From contig CALEYM010000416.1 in the NCBI GenBank assembly GCA_937926185.1, forward strand, positions 1 through 6,261: 6,261 bases of DNA, given 5' to 3'. The translations under genes and the position numbers were made by a program. This DNA comes from an uncultured Bacteroidota bacterium. Its GTDB lineage: Bacteria > Bacteroidota > Bacteroidia > Chitinophagales > Saprospiraceae. The notes under the pieces are model-generated. The model worked only from the letters and a program-made list of their open reading frames with translations. It ran no database searches and was not told where the DNA came from. Positions 1 through 6,103 of this stretch are shown piece after piece (within the stretch, counting starts at the first letter, position 1; each line of letters starts with the position of its first letter).

Positions 1-1
1 G

Positions 2-964
2 ATTGAAGCAATGGAACGCGAGTTGGGCAGCAAAGAATCGCAAATCGCCAATAAGATCCGCCAGGCTGAACTGAAAATCGAATCCGACATAGCCGCGCTG
101 GAACAGGCAAAAGTGGATATTCAAATCGCACGGCGACAGTTTGGCGGCGTAAAAAACCTGTACGACAAAGGCCTGAAATCGCTGACCGAGTTTGAGGAAA
201 AAAAAGGTAAGTTGCAGGAAAGCGAAGCCAAACTGGTGGGGATGGAAAACAAACTGGCCGCCAGCCGGAACGACCTGGAAATATACCGCACCGAATTGCA
301 ACTCACCCGCAATGAATACGCCAACAAAATCGCCAAAGCCCGCGGCGACATTTTCAGTGCCCTTTCTGAAAAATACGACGCACAAGCCGCGGTCAGCAAA
401 CTCCGGATTGAACGGGAAAATTACAGCCGGCGTCAGGGTTTTTATTATGTGGTAGCCCCCCAGGACGGCTATATTGTAAAAGCGATAAAGCCGGGTATCG
501 GTGAGATCATTAAAGAAGGCGACCCCGTGGTAAGCATTCTGCCGGCAAATGTCGAACTGGCCGTGGAAATGTTTGTCCGGCCCATGGATTTACCGCTGAT
601 CAGCGTTGGCCGGGAAGTACGCTTTATATTCGATGGTTGGCCCGCCTTCTTTTTCAGCGGCTGGCCAGGCGTTTCGCTCGGCACTTTTGCGGGAAAAGTG
701 GTGGCCATCGACCGCAATATCAGCGCCAACGGAAAATTCCGCATCCTCGTAGCCCAGGCGCCCGCTGAAACGCCCTGGCCTGCCCCCCTTCAGGTAGGCG
801 GCGGCGCCAAAGGTATTGCCCTGCTCGATAACGTGCCCCTGTGGTACGAACTTTGGCGCGTACTGAACGGGTTTCCGCCCGACCTCTATCAGGATGACAG
901 CGGCGATGCAGGGCAAAAAGACGGTGAAATCATTCCGAAAGCACCGGTAAAAAAGACCAAGTAA
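2..964 (+). CDS. HlyD-family membrane fusion (periplasmic adaptor) protein, 5' partial
   Basis: The periplasmic adaptor of a tripartite exporter links an inner-membrane transporter to a TolC-type outer membrane channel. The reading frame is open to the window edge (Ile-Glu-Ala precede the Met at position 11), so the true start and the N-terminal membrane anchor are missing. Numbered from that Met, residues about 1-140 are charged heptad-like sequence rich in Glu, Lys, Gln and Ala: the adaptor's long coiled-coil hairpin. Residues about 145-178 (VVAPQDGYIV... to SILP) form the second half of the lipoyl/barrel-sandwich domain. Residues 180-275 are the beta-barrel part. The end (PLWYELWRVLNGFPPD, 276-291) matches a C-terminus I know from Bacteroidota HlyD proteins, followed by a polar Lys-rich tail. 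A TolC-family gene starts 6 bp after the stop, so the two are surely one operon. The upstream partner is probably an ABC transporter, but it is not in view and the substrate is unknown. Confidence 0.9.
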   Translation: MEAMERELGSKESQIANKIRQAELKIESDIAALEQAKVDIQIARRQFGGVKNLYDKGLKSLTEFEEKKGKLQESEAKLVGMENKLAASRNDLEIYRTELQLTRNEYANKIAKARGDIFSALSEKYDAQAAVSKLRIERENYSRRQGFYYVVAPQDGYIVKAIKPGIGEIIKEGDPVVSILPANVELAVEMFVRPMDLPLISVGREVRFIFDGWPAFFFSGWPGVSLGTFAGKVVAIDRNISANGKFRILVAQAPAETPWPAPLQVGGGAKGIALLDNVPLWYELWRVLNGFPPDLYQDDSGDAGQKDGEIIPKAPVKKTK

Positions 965-970
965 TACGAC

Positions 971-2383
971 ATGCGCGCATCCTTCATTTTTTTCACCCTG
1001 CAATTATTGGCAGCCGTCGCCTGCGCCCAGCAAAGTGCGCCGATGGATTGGGTTGATTTCCGTAGCAGAGTGCTGGCTTTTCACCCCCTGGCCCGACAGG
1101 CCGACCTCTACCGCGACATGGCCAGGGCCGGCCTGCTGCGGGCAAAAGGCGGATTCGACCCAAAAGCCTACGCCGATCTGAGCGGTAAAAATTTTAAGGA
1201 TAAAACCTATTACCAATACGGCGAAGCCGGCGTCAAATGGCCGCTCTGGCTTGGTCTTGAACTGAAAGGGAATTACAATCAGGCGTCCGGAACATTTTTG
1301 AATCCGGAATCCGCTTTACCCGAAGCCGGTCAGGTAGCGGCGGGCATTTCCTGGACGCTCGGCCAGGGCTTGTTGATGGATGAACGCCGGTATAACCTCC
1401 GGCAGGGCCGTATCGGCCTGGAACAGGGCGACGCCGAACGTAGTCTTTTTCTAAACGACCTGCTACTGGAAGCAGCCAAAGCTTACTGGAACTGGGTGGT
1501 AACGGGCAATGTACTGGAAGTGTATGAAGAAGCGTTGCGGCAGGCGCAAATCCGGCACGAGGCGCTGCTGGAAAGTTTCCGGCAAGGCGACAAACCGGCT
1601 ATCGATACCCTGGAAACGTTCATCCAGGTTCAGAACCGCCGGCTCGATACTAACTTTGCCCAAATCGACCGGCAAAACGCCGCGCTTGCCCTGAATAATT
1701 TCCTCTGGTCGGACAATGGCCTCCCCCTTAGCCCGGCCCAGGTACCTTCTACCCCATCCCTGCTGGTCGCAGGGGCATTGCCCCCCGCGCTCCCGGATAC
1801 CGAACCCCTGTTGGAGACAGCCCGCACCCGGCACCCCGAAATCCGGCTCTACCAGATAAAACAAACCCTGCTCGACGTGGAACTGCAATGGAAAAAGGAG
1901 AAACGGAAACCCGTGTTCGACCTGAATTACCATTTTTTAGGCAATGGCTGGCAGTTTTTCCCCGCGGCAGGCGACGAAGGTTTTGGCGTACTGGCCAACA
2001 ATGTCAAGTGGGGCGTCCAGTTCAGTTATCCTTTGCCCAACAGGAAAGCGCGGGGCGACTGGCAACTGACGAGAATCAAAATGGCGCAAACCGACCTGCA
2101 GCTGCAACAGAAAAAAACAGAGATCGAAAATAAGGTGCGGCAATACCGGAACGAACTGGCCAATCTCTCGGCGCAGATCGAATTATTCGGCGCCATAACG
2201 GAGAATTACCGCGTCCTGCTGGAAGCTGAAAACGAGAAATTCCGCTTTGGGGAAAGCTCGGTTTTTCTCATCAATACCCGCGAACAGCGTTGGCTGGACG
2301 CCCGCGTGAAATACCTGAAACTGTTGAGTGAATTTCAAAAAACAGCGGCAGGTTTGCAGTGGGCAGCGGGCAGTTTGCAGTAG
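971..2383 (+). CDS. TolC-family outer membrane efflux/secretion protein
   Basis: Outer membrane factor of a tripartite export system: a trimeric beta-barrel with a long alpha-helical tunnel that docks on the HlyD-type adaptor encoded just upstream (6-bp gap). The protein has 470 residues, normal for the family. Residues 1-19 are a Sec signal peptide (hydrophobic stretch FIFFTLQLLAAVACA, cleavage likely after Ala19 before QQ). The rest shows the two repeated helical outer-efflux-protein halves, roughly residues 30-250 and 275-460, with long amphipathic helices rich in Gln, Leu, Arg and Glu. The start at 971 is supported by the signal peptide directly after it. No Shine-Dalgarno is visible. Odd feature: the last ten residues (GLQWAAGSLQ) and the TAG stop are encoded by a 21-bp imperfect tandem duplication that also forms the left arm of the convergent-junction hairpin. 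They are probably not part of the ancestral fold. Family assignment is firm; the transported substrate is unknown. Confidence 0.93.
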   Translation: MRASFIFFTLQLLAAVACAQQSAPMDWVDFRSRVLAFHPLARQADLYRDMARAGLLRAKGGFDPKAYADLSGKNFKDKTYYQYGEAGVKWPLWLGLELKGNYNQASGTFLNPESALPEAGQVAAGISWTLGQGLLMDERRYNLRQGRIGLEQGDAERSLFLNDLLLEAAKAYWNWVVTGNVLEVYEEALRQAQIRHEALLESFRQGDKPAIDTLETFIQVQNRRLDTNFAQIDRQNAALALNNFLWSDNGLPLSPAQVPSTPSLLVAGALPPALPDTEPLLETARTRHPEIRLYQIKQTLLDVELQWKKEKRKPVFDLNYHFLGNGWQFFPAAGDEGFGVLANNVKWGVQFSYPLPNRKARGDWQLTRIKMAQTDLQLQQKKTEIENKVRQYRNELANLSAQIELFGAITENYRVLLEAENEKFRFGESSVFLINTREQRWLDARVKYLKLLSEFQKTAAGLQWAAGSLQ

Positions 2384-2385
2384 GC
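2344..2385 (+). repeat. 21-bp imperfect tandem duplication at the 3' end of the TolC-family gene
   Basis: Copies at 2344-2364 and 2365-2385 match at 17 of 21 positions by eye; the core GTTTGCAGTRGGCAG occurs at 2352-2366 and 2373-2387. Because 21 is a multiple of 3, the reading frame is kept: the Trp codon TGG (2360-2362) of copy one aligns with the TAG stop (2381-2383) of copy two. The same core appears inverted just downstream, giving the hairpin at 2369-2403. Confidence 0.8.
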
Positions 2386-2403
2386 AGCCTACTGCAAACT
2401 GCC
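2369..2403. terminator. Perfect 16-bp inverted repeat between convergent genes (candidate bidirectional terminator)
   Basis: The left arm GGCAGTTTGCAGTAGG (2369-2384) and right arm CCTACTGCAAACTGCC (2388-2403) are exact reverse complements around the 3-nt loop CAG. The left arm contains the TolC-family stop codon (2381-2383). The right arm ends on the last base of the OmpA-family stop codon (2403-2405, minus strand). The stem sits at the only gap between two convergent genes, 19 bp between stops, and can form in transcripts from either side. There is no T-tract on either side, so it is not a canonical intrinsic terminator. It could instead block exonucleases or help another termination process. 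The structure is certain; the termination role is inferred. Confidence 0.65.
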
Positions 2404-3269
2404 TACTCCACTACCGGTACTTTCGGCAGATTTGGGTAAATAACAAACACCGTTCTGCGATTGCGCTGCCGGCCCTCGGCGGTTTCATTTGACGTAAGCG
2501 GGTAAAACTCTCCTTTGGCTACCGGTGTCAGCTGATTGGCATTGATATTAAAATCGCGGATCAGCAAACGCGTCAGATTGGTGGCGCGGGCGATACTCCA
2601 ATCCCAGGTATCGCTCAGGTTCTTGGATCCTTTGGGCAGGGTGTTGTCGGTGTGAGCCTGAATATCCACATCCAGTTCGGGCCGGTTAGCCAAGAGCGAT
2701 GCCAGCGGGTTCAGCAACGTTTTTCCTGCCGGGCCGATGGTTATACCATTCGATTCAAACAGACTTTTGTCCGGCAAGGTAAGCAGCACTGCCTGTTCAT
2801 CGCTGTCTACCTGCGCGCCGGAAGAGGCGGGATAATCTTTCAGCACGGCGGCCTTCAGATCGTTCAGGATTTTTTGCCGGCCATTTTGCGATGCAGATAC
2901 CGCCTGCAAGGTGTTTTCCTGTTGGGCAATGAGGGCATTTTTTGATGTTAGCTCTTTCTGCAGGTCCAGTTTTTCGGACAGCAATTTGCCCGACGATTCG
3001 CCCATTTGCTGGGTGCGGGCGGCAAGTTCGGCCTGGAGGTCCTTCATTTCGGCTTCCTGATTTCCGATGAGCCGGTTCAGTTCGCCGATTTGTTTGGTCA
3101 GGTTGGCCGATTCTTTCCGGCGCTCCAGTTGTTCCTGCACGAGTACTTTTTCCCGCGCTTCGCATTGTTCCCGCATGGACAGCTCGGCGCGGTATATTTT
3201 GCTGGAAACACAGGAACTGAAAAATAGGCTTGCCGCCAGGGCAATTGGGAGAAGTCGGAGTTGCTGCAT
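2403..3269 (-). CDS. OmpA-family lipoprotein with coiled coil and C-terminal peptidoglycan-binding domain
   Basis: Envelope lipoprotein (288 aa) predicted to tie the outer membrane to peptidoglycan. Residues 1-19 are a lipoprotein signal peptide ending in LFFSSC, with Cys20 as the likely lipidated residue. Residues about 28-115 are a continuous charged coiled coil (Glu/Gln/Leu/Lys-rich). The OmpA/MotB-like domain covers about 155-280. It shows the expected DIQAHTDN motif, then WDWSIARATNLTRLL (the helix whose Arg contacts diaminopimelate in the family), then GRQRNRRTVFVI near the end. The spacing between the HTD aspartate and the RA arginine is longer than in E. coli OmpA and resembles MotB-type variants with a W-(E/D)-(L/W)-S motif. 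The ATG at 3269 is chosen because the signal peptide follows directly. It is divergent from the small lipoprotein gene (196-bp gap) and convergent with the TolC-family gene, with its TAG stop at the edge of the shared hairpin. I could not find a convincing promoter. Confidence 0.92.
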   Translation of the reverse strand: MQQLRLLPIALAASLFFSSCVSSKIYRAELSMREQCEAREKVLVQEQLERRKESANLTKQIGELNRLIGNQEAEMKDLQAELAARTQQMGESSGKLLSEKLDLQKELTSKNALIAQQENTLQAVSASQNGRQKILNDLKAAVLKDYPASSGAQVDSDEQAVLLTLPDKSLFESNGITIGPAGKTLLNPLASLLANRPELDVDIQAHTDNTLPKGSKNLSDTWDWSIARATNLTRLLIRDFNINANQLTPVAKGEFYPLTSNETAEGRQRNRRTVFVIYPNLPKVPVVE

Positions 3270-3423
3270 GGCTTTTTTGTTTCAATGATGATTAATAAAT
3301 TGCGACTTATGTTTTTTACAACGCGGCGTACAACCGGCATAGTGTACTTCCGCGGCATGCGGCGGCAAATATTTGAACATAATGGAAAGTAAACGACGGA
3401 TTCTGTCCGGATTTGAATTTCGT

Positions 3424-3456
3424 TTTGACTTTAGCGAATTTTGCCCGCTAAATTCG
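3424..3456 (+). promoter_or_regulatory. Candidate Bacteroidota-type promoter for the small lipoprotein gene
   Basis: TTTG at 3424-3427 (-33 element) is followed after 21 bp by TAAATTCG at 3449-3456, which matches the Bacteroidota -7 consensus TAnnTTTG at five of its six fixed positions. The spacing fits the known range. Transcription would begin only a few bases before the ATG at 3466, giving an almost leaderless mRNA. One base off consensus makes this moderate at best. Confidence 0.35.
3430..3456. promoter_or_regulatory. Two overlapping, mutually exclusive inverted repeats upstream of the small lipoprotein gene
   Basis: TTTAGCG (3430-3436) pairs with CGCTAAA (3446-3452), and CGAATTT (3435-3441) pairs with AAATTCG (3450-3456). 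The two dyads share bases on both sides, so only one could form at a time as RNA; as DNA they would be nested half-sites. They cover the proposed -7 element at 3449-3456, where a bound regulator would block transcription. The symmetry is visible; the operator role is a guess. Confidence 0.3.
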
Positions 3457-3465
3457 TCCAGAACC

Positions 3466-3846
3466 ATGCTGCGATACCTGTTACTGTTGATTTTTATTTG
3501 CCTGTTTTCCTGCTCTTTACATGAAAAAGACGTTGCCGGCGAATGGCAGGCAGTCGCCTTTTTTGAAAATGGTCAGTCTCAAGCGGCAAATCTCGATTCT
3601 GTTTCCCTGCGGCTTTCCCCGGAAGGCGGGTATGAATTCCGCAGCCAGGGCTTTTACCGCGAAGCCGGTTCTTACAGGGTTTCCGTGCGGTATTTGTTTA
3701 TGACAGACACGACCCAAACGCCGGCTAAAGAGCACATTGTCAAAGTGTTATATTTATCGGCAGATACGTTGAAAGTTCGGATGACCCATGAGGATAAAGA
3801 GCAGGTGCTCTTTTTTGCCCGCAGGCGAATGATGAGTGATGAGTGA
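3466..3846 (+). CDS. Small lipocalin-like lipoprotein
   Basis: A 126-residue predicted lipoprotein of unknown specific function. The N-terminus is a short Arg-containing, Leu-rich segment ending LFSC, with Cys16 as the likely lipidated residue. The ATG at 3466 is preferred over an in-frame ATG at 3373, because the upstream 31 residues are charged and would bury the signal peptide. The mature part begins with a DVAGEWQAV motif (Trp27) followed by alternating beta strands with polar turns (VSLRLSPEGGYEFRSQG, GSYRVSVRYLFM, LKVRMTHEDKEQVLFFAR). This resembles the lipocalin-like domains common in small Bacteroidota lipoproteins; that is a fold-level guess and no catalytic residue is evident. The last four residues (MSDE) and the TGA stop (3844-3846) are encoded by the ATGAGTG heptamer array, so the native end is probably near RRR (119-121). 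It is convergent with the metallo-hydrolase gene. Confidence 0.72.
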   Translation: MLRYLLLLIFICLFSCSLHEKDVAGEWQAVAFFENGQSQAANLDSVSLRLSPEGGYEFRSQGFYREAGSYRVSVRYLFMTDTTQTPAKEHIVKVLYLSADTLKVRMTHEDKEQVLFFARRRMMSDE

Positions 3847-3866
3847 TGAGTGATGAGTGATGAGTG
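3831..3866 (+). repeat. Heptamer array, left arm: five exact tandem ATGAGTG units
   Basis: Five perfect copies at 3832-3838, 3839-3845, 3846-3852, 3853-3859 and 3860-3866, preceded by a degenerate copy GCGAATG (3825-3831). Each unit creates two TGA triplets, spaced 4 and 3 nt, so all three plus-strand frames are closed by position 3846. The second and third units supply the stop of the small lipoprotein gene. There are no mismatches among the five copies, which suggests recent expansion or homogenisation. Confidence 0.95.
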
Positions 3867-3911
3867 CGAGTCACCTCACTCATAACTCATCACTCATCAC
3901 TCATCACTCAT
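3832..3911. terminator. Long heptamer-built hairpin between convergent genes (candidate bidirectional terminator)
   Basis: The left arm 3832-3866 is the reverse complement of 3877-3911 with a single mismatch (A at 3884 where C would pair). This gives a 35-position stem and a 10-nt loop (CGAGTCACCT, 3867-3876). Because the arms are repetitive, the pairing can slip by whole 7-nt steps, and the longer right arm offers alternative registers out to 3946. It lies in the gap between the two stop codons (3844-3846 and 3943-3945) and would form in either transcript. No U-tract follows. The dyad is certain; its action on transcription or mRNA stability is inferred. Confidence 0.6.
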
Positions 3912-3946
3912 CACTCATAACTCATAACTCATCACTCATCATTCAT
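3877..3946 (-). repeat. Heptamer array, right arm: ten tandem units in inverted orientation
   Basis: Read on the plus strand, the units are CACTCAT (3877, 3891, 3898, 3905, 3912, 3933), AACTCAT (3884, 3919, 3926) and CATTCAT (3940), each 7 bp and contiguous. On the minus strand these are ATGAGTG/ATGAGTT/ATGAATG, the same unit as the left arm. The arm is twice as long as the left one and carries more variants, mostly C-to-A at the first position. The outermost unit gives the TGA stop (3943-3945) of the metallo-hydrolase, and the flanking 3947-3952 AACTCC looks like a decayed further copy. Confidence 0.93.
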
Positions 3947-4785
3947 AACTCCACCACCTTTTCCAGCACAAACCGCCCCTTGTCATCCAGGGCTATCGTA
4001 CCGGCAGCGGCCATTGGGTCATGTTCATACATCAGAATATGTTTGTGCCGCGCGGCATCCTGGAGGATTTGCGCTTTTTCTTTCAGCGTCAGCAAAGGCC
4101 GCACATCGTAGGCCATGATGTACGGCATACCTACATGCCAGCGGGAGGGAATAGTGTCGGCGCAATAAAAAACAGGGCCGTGTTGAGATTGGATCAGCGG
4201 CGCCATCATGGCTTCTGTGTGGCCATAATAGAATCGCACCCGGAAACCGGGCAGAAATTCCAGGTTTTGCCGTACGGGAAGGAATTGCAGGCGCCCTTTT
4301 TCCTGCAGGGGCAAAATATTTTCCGGTAAAAAAGAGGCTTTTTCCCGTTCGTTGGGTTGCGTAGCCCACTGATAGTGGCGCTCATTGGACCAATACACGG
4401 CATTGGGAAAAGAAAGTTCTGTTTCATTCGTCGTTTCATTTCGCCAAAGCGCGCCACCGCAGTGGTCGAAGTGCAGGTGGGTCAGAAAAACGTCGGTAAT
4501 ATCTTCCCGGCGCAGGCCTGCCGCGGCAAGCGAGCCGAACAGGGTTTCCGGGCCGTGCGGTTCGAAGTGCGCGCGGAATTTTTCGTCCTGTTTGTTGCCG
4601 ATTCCGGTATCGATCAATATCTTCCTGTTACCCGATTCTACCAGCAAGGCGCGCATGGCCCAGGTGCACATATTTTGCGCATCCGGCGGGTTCATTTTCT
4701 CCCATAAGCGTTTGGGCACAACGCCGAACATGGCGCCACCATCGAGTTTCAGGTAGCCGGTATGAATTGATTTAACTAACAGCAT
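3943..4785 (-). CDS. MBL-fold metallo-hydrolase
   Basis: A cytoplasmic enzyme of the metallo-beta-lactamase fold, 280 aa from the chosen start and without a signal peptide. The metal-binding set is intact: THLHFDHCGG (His103, His105, Asp107, His108), a downstream His in YGHTE (His189), Asp210 in YCADTIPS, and His255 in YEHDP. LLVESGNRKILIDTGIGNK (47-65) is the usual strand and Asp-Thr-Gly turn ahead of the first motif. This pattern supports a two-metal hydrolase; the architecture resembles the broad group that includes lactonases, but the substrate cannot be read. The start is ambiguous: a TTG at 4791 is in frame two codons earlier, but ATG 4785 is more typical and leads straight into the first beta strand. 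The gene lies 51 bp after the thiolase stop on the same strand, with no promoter seen between, so co-transcription is likely. Its last codon and TGA stop lie at the edge of the heptamer array. Confidence 0.88.
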   Translation of the reverse strand: MLLVKSIHTGYLKLDGGAMFGVVPKRLWEKMNPPDAQNMCTWAMRALLVESGNRKILIDTGIGNKQDEKFRAHFEPHGPETLFGSLAAAGLRREDITDVFLTHLHFDHCGGALWRNETTNETELSFPNAVYWSNERHYQWATQPNEREKASFLPENILPLQEKGRLQFLPVRQNLEFLPGFRVRFYYGHTEAMMAPLIQSQHGPVFYCADTIPSRWHVGMPYIMAYDVRPLLTLKEKAQILQDAARHKHILMYEHDPMAAAGTIALDDKGRFVLEKVVEL

Positions 4786-4786
4786 T

Positions 4787-4802
4787 CGCAATGACGCAAT
4801 GA
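4787..4802 (-). repeat. Two-copy tandem octamer just upstream of the metallo-hydrolase start
   Basis: CGCAATGA occurs twice in direct contact (4787-4794 and 4795-4802), ending one base from the proposed ATG and covering the alternative TTG start. A separate direct repeat AATGATC (4798-4804 and 4816-4822) lies in the same 51-bp gap. The sequence replaces any recognisable ribosome binding site. Two copies could arise by chance slippage. Confidence 0.6.
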
Positions 4803-4836
4803 TCTAATAACATAAAATGATCCAAAGCCCCTTTTT

Positions 4837-6015
4837 CTACACCCTTTCGATCACAATGGCCGTGGCGCCGCCGCCGCCGTTACATATCGCCGCCAAACCC
4901 AGCGAGCCGTTTTTTTGTTGCAGCACATTGTTAAGAGTGGTCACGATACGCGCGCCGGAAGCGCCAAGCGGATGTCCAAGCGATACTGCGCCGCCAAAAA
5001 CGTTGGTGCGGTCGTGTTGCACGCCGAGCACTTGTTCGAATGCCAGGGCTACCACGGCGAATGCTTCGTTAACCTCGAAAAAATCGATATCGGATTTTTC
5101 AACACCGGCCATTTTCATGGCTTTTGGCGCCGCTACCGTGGGTGTGGTGGTAAACCATTCCGGCTCCTGCTCGGCGTCGGCGAAGCCCCGGATTTTGGCC
5201 ATGGGTTTCAGGCCGTATTTCTTTACGGCTTCTTCACTGGCAAGGATCAGGGCCGATGCCCCGTCGTTGATCGTGCTGGCATTGGCTGCCGTCACGGTGC
5301 CATCGGGGCTGAAAGCCGGGCGCAAACCGGGCATTTTATCAAAATTTACTTTTTTAAATTCTTCATCCTCGGCAATCTGAACCGGGTCGCCCTTGCGTTG
5401 CGGTATCTCCACCGGTACGATCTCAGATTTAAAAAACCCGCCGTCCGTGGCCGCTGCCGCCCGTTTGTATGAATCGACGGCGTAAGCATCCTGGCTTTCG
5501 CGGCCTATATTATATTTCACGGCGGTGGCATCGGCACAAACGCCCATTGCTTTCTGATTGTATACGTCGGTCAAACCGTCTTTAGCCAGGCCGTCCACGA
5601 TCTCGGCATTGCCATATTTATAACCCCATCGCGCATTGGGTATGTAATACGGGATTTGCGACATGTTCTCCATTCCACCGGCCACCACGATGTCGTTGAT
5701 GCCCAACATAATGCTTTGCGCGCCAAACGTTATGGCCTTCATGCCGGATGCGCACACCTTATTGATCGTCGTACAGGGCACGTTGGCCGGAAGCCCGGCA
5801 AAAACCGACGCCTGCCGTGCCGGGGCCTGACCCAGGTTGGCGCTCACAACGTTGCCCATCAAGACCTCCGTTACCCAGTCGGGCTGAACGCCTGCTTTGG
5901 CCAGAGCGCCTTTGATGGCCGCCGCGCCAAGTTGTGTGGCGCCCACCCCGGCTAAAACGCCTCCGAAGCTGCCAATAGGCGTGCGGACAGCAGAGACGAT
6001 AAATACTTCTTTCAT
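4837..6015 (-). CDS. Acetyl-CoA acetyltransferase (thiolase)
   Basis: Condenses two acetyl-CoA to acetoacetyl-CoA or cleaves the reverse; cytoplasmic and part of short-chain fatty acid, ketone body or polyester-type carbon metabolism. The 392-residue length is typical. All signature motifs are present: the nucleophilic Cys88 in NKVCASGMKA, VAGGMENMS (111-119), VNEAFAV (315-321), His348 in GGAVSLGHPLGASG, and the proton-shuttling Cys378 in CNGGGGA near the C-terminus. The residue positions of His348 and Cys378 coincide with those of the biosynthetic thiolase PhaA of Zoogloea, and the sequence looks closer to the acetoacetyl-CoA thiolases than to long-chain 3-ketoacyl thiolases. That sub-assignment is moderate. 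The start ATG at 6015 gives the canonical MKEVFIVSAVRTPIG opening. A perfect Bacteroidota -7 element lies 34 bp upstream. The metallo-hydrolase gene follows after 51 bp, so this is probably the first gene of a two-gene unit. Confidence 0.96.
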   Translation of the reverse strand: MKEVFIVSAVRTPIGSFGGVLAGVGATQLGAAAIKGALAKAGVQPDWVTEVLMGNVVSANLGQAPARQASVFAGLPANVPCTTINKVCASGMKAITFGAQSIMLGINDIVVAGGMENMSQIPYYIPNARWGYKYGNAEIVDGLAKDGLTDVYNQKAMGVCADATAVKYNIGRESQDAYAVDSYKRAAAATDGGFFKSEIVPVEIPQRKGDPVQIAEDEEFKKVNFDKMPGLRPAFSPDGTVTAANASTINDGASALILASEEAVKKYGLKPMAKIRGFADAEQEPEWFTTTPTVAAPKAMKMAGVEKSDIDFFEVNEAFAVVALAFEQVLGVQHDRTNVFGGAVSLGHPLGASGARIVTTLNNVLQQKNGSLGLAAICNGGGGATAIVIERV

Positions 6016-6048
6016 GGAAACTTATTTGGTGTAGTTAAAAATGCGGCG

Positions 6049-6056
6049 CAAAGGTA
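6049..6056 (-). promoter_or_regulatory. Bacteroidota -7 promoter element for the thiolase gene
   Basis: On the minus strand this reads TACCTTTG, an exact match to the Bacteroidota consensus TAnnTTTG. Transcription would start about 30 bp before the ATG at 6015, leaving an A/T-rich leader without Shine-Dalgarno, as is usual in this phylum. No clear TTG -33 element lies at the expected distance, so the promoter may need an activator or be weak. Confidence 0.5.
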
Positions 6057-6103
6057 CGGCTTTTTGATGCTCAGAATTCAGAACCATATTCGGTAAACTG
6101 CCG

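Noticed and set aside
590..1003. Minus-strand open frame across the HlyD/TolC-type gene boundary
   Set aside because: It overlaps two well-supported genes in the opposite direction, its sequence has no recognisable domain, and it looks like a composition shadow.
2369..2403. Canonical rho-independent terminator
   Set aside because: The stem is perfect but no T-run follows on either strand, so only a candidate, non-canonical role is claimed.
3373..3465. N-terminal extension of the small lipoprotein from an upstream in-frame ATG
   Set aside because: The extension is charged and would put the lipoprotein signal peptide inside the protein; the start at 3466 gives a normal lipobox at residue 16.
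3831..3946. CRISPR-like array
   Set aside because: The 7-bp units are contiguous with no spacers and invert halfway, unlike a CRISPR array.
3857..4111. Plus-strand open frame encoding a repetitive peptide with HSSLITH-type repeats
   Set aside because: Its repeats are just the right heptamer arm read in one frame, and the rest is antisense to the metallo-hydrolase. No independent coding signal is present.
3943..4785. Calling the metallo-hydrolase an acyl-homoserine-lactone lactonase (quorum quenching)
   Set aside because: The metal ligands fit the whole MBL superfamily. No neighbour or diagnostic residue visible here fixes the substrate.
4817..5472. Plus-strand open frames inside the thiolase gene
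   Set aside because: The minus-strand frame carries every thiolase catalytic motif; the opposite-strand frames are shadows of it.
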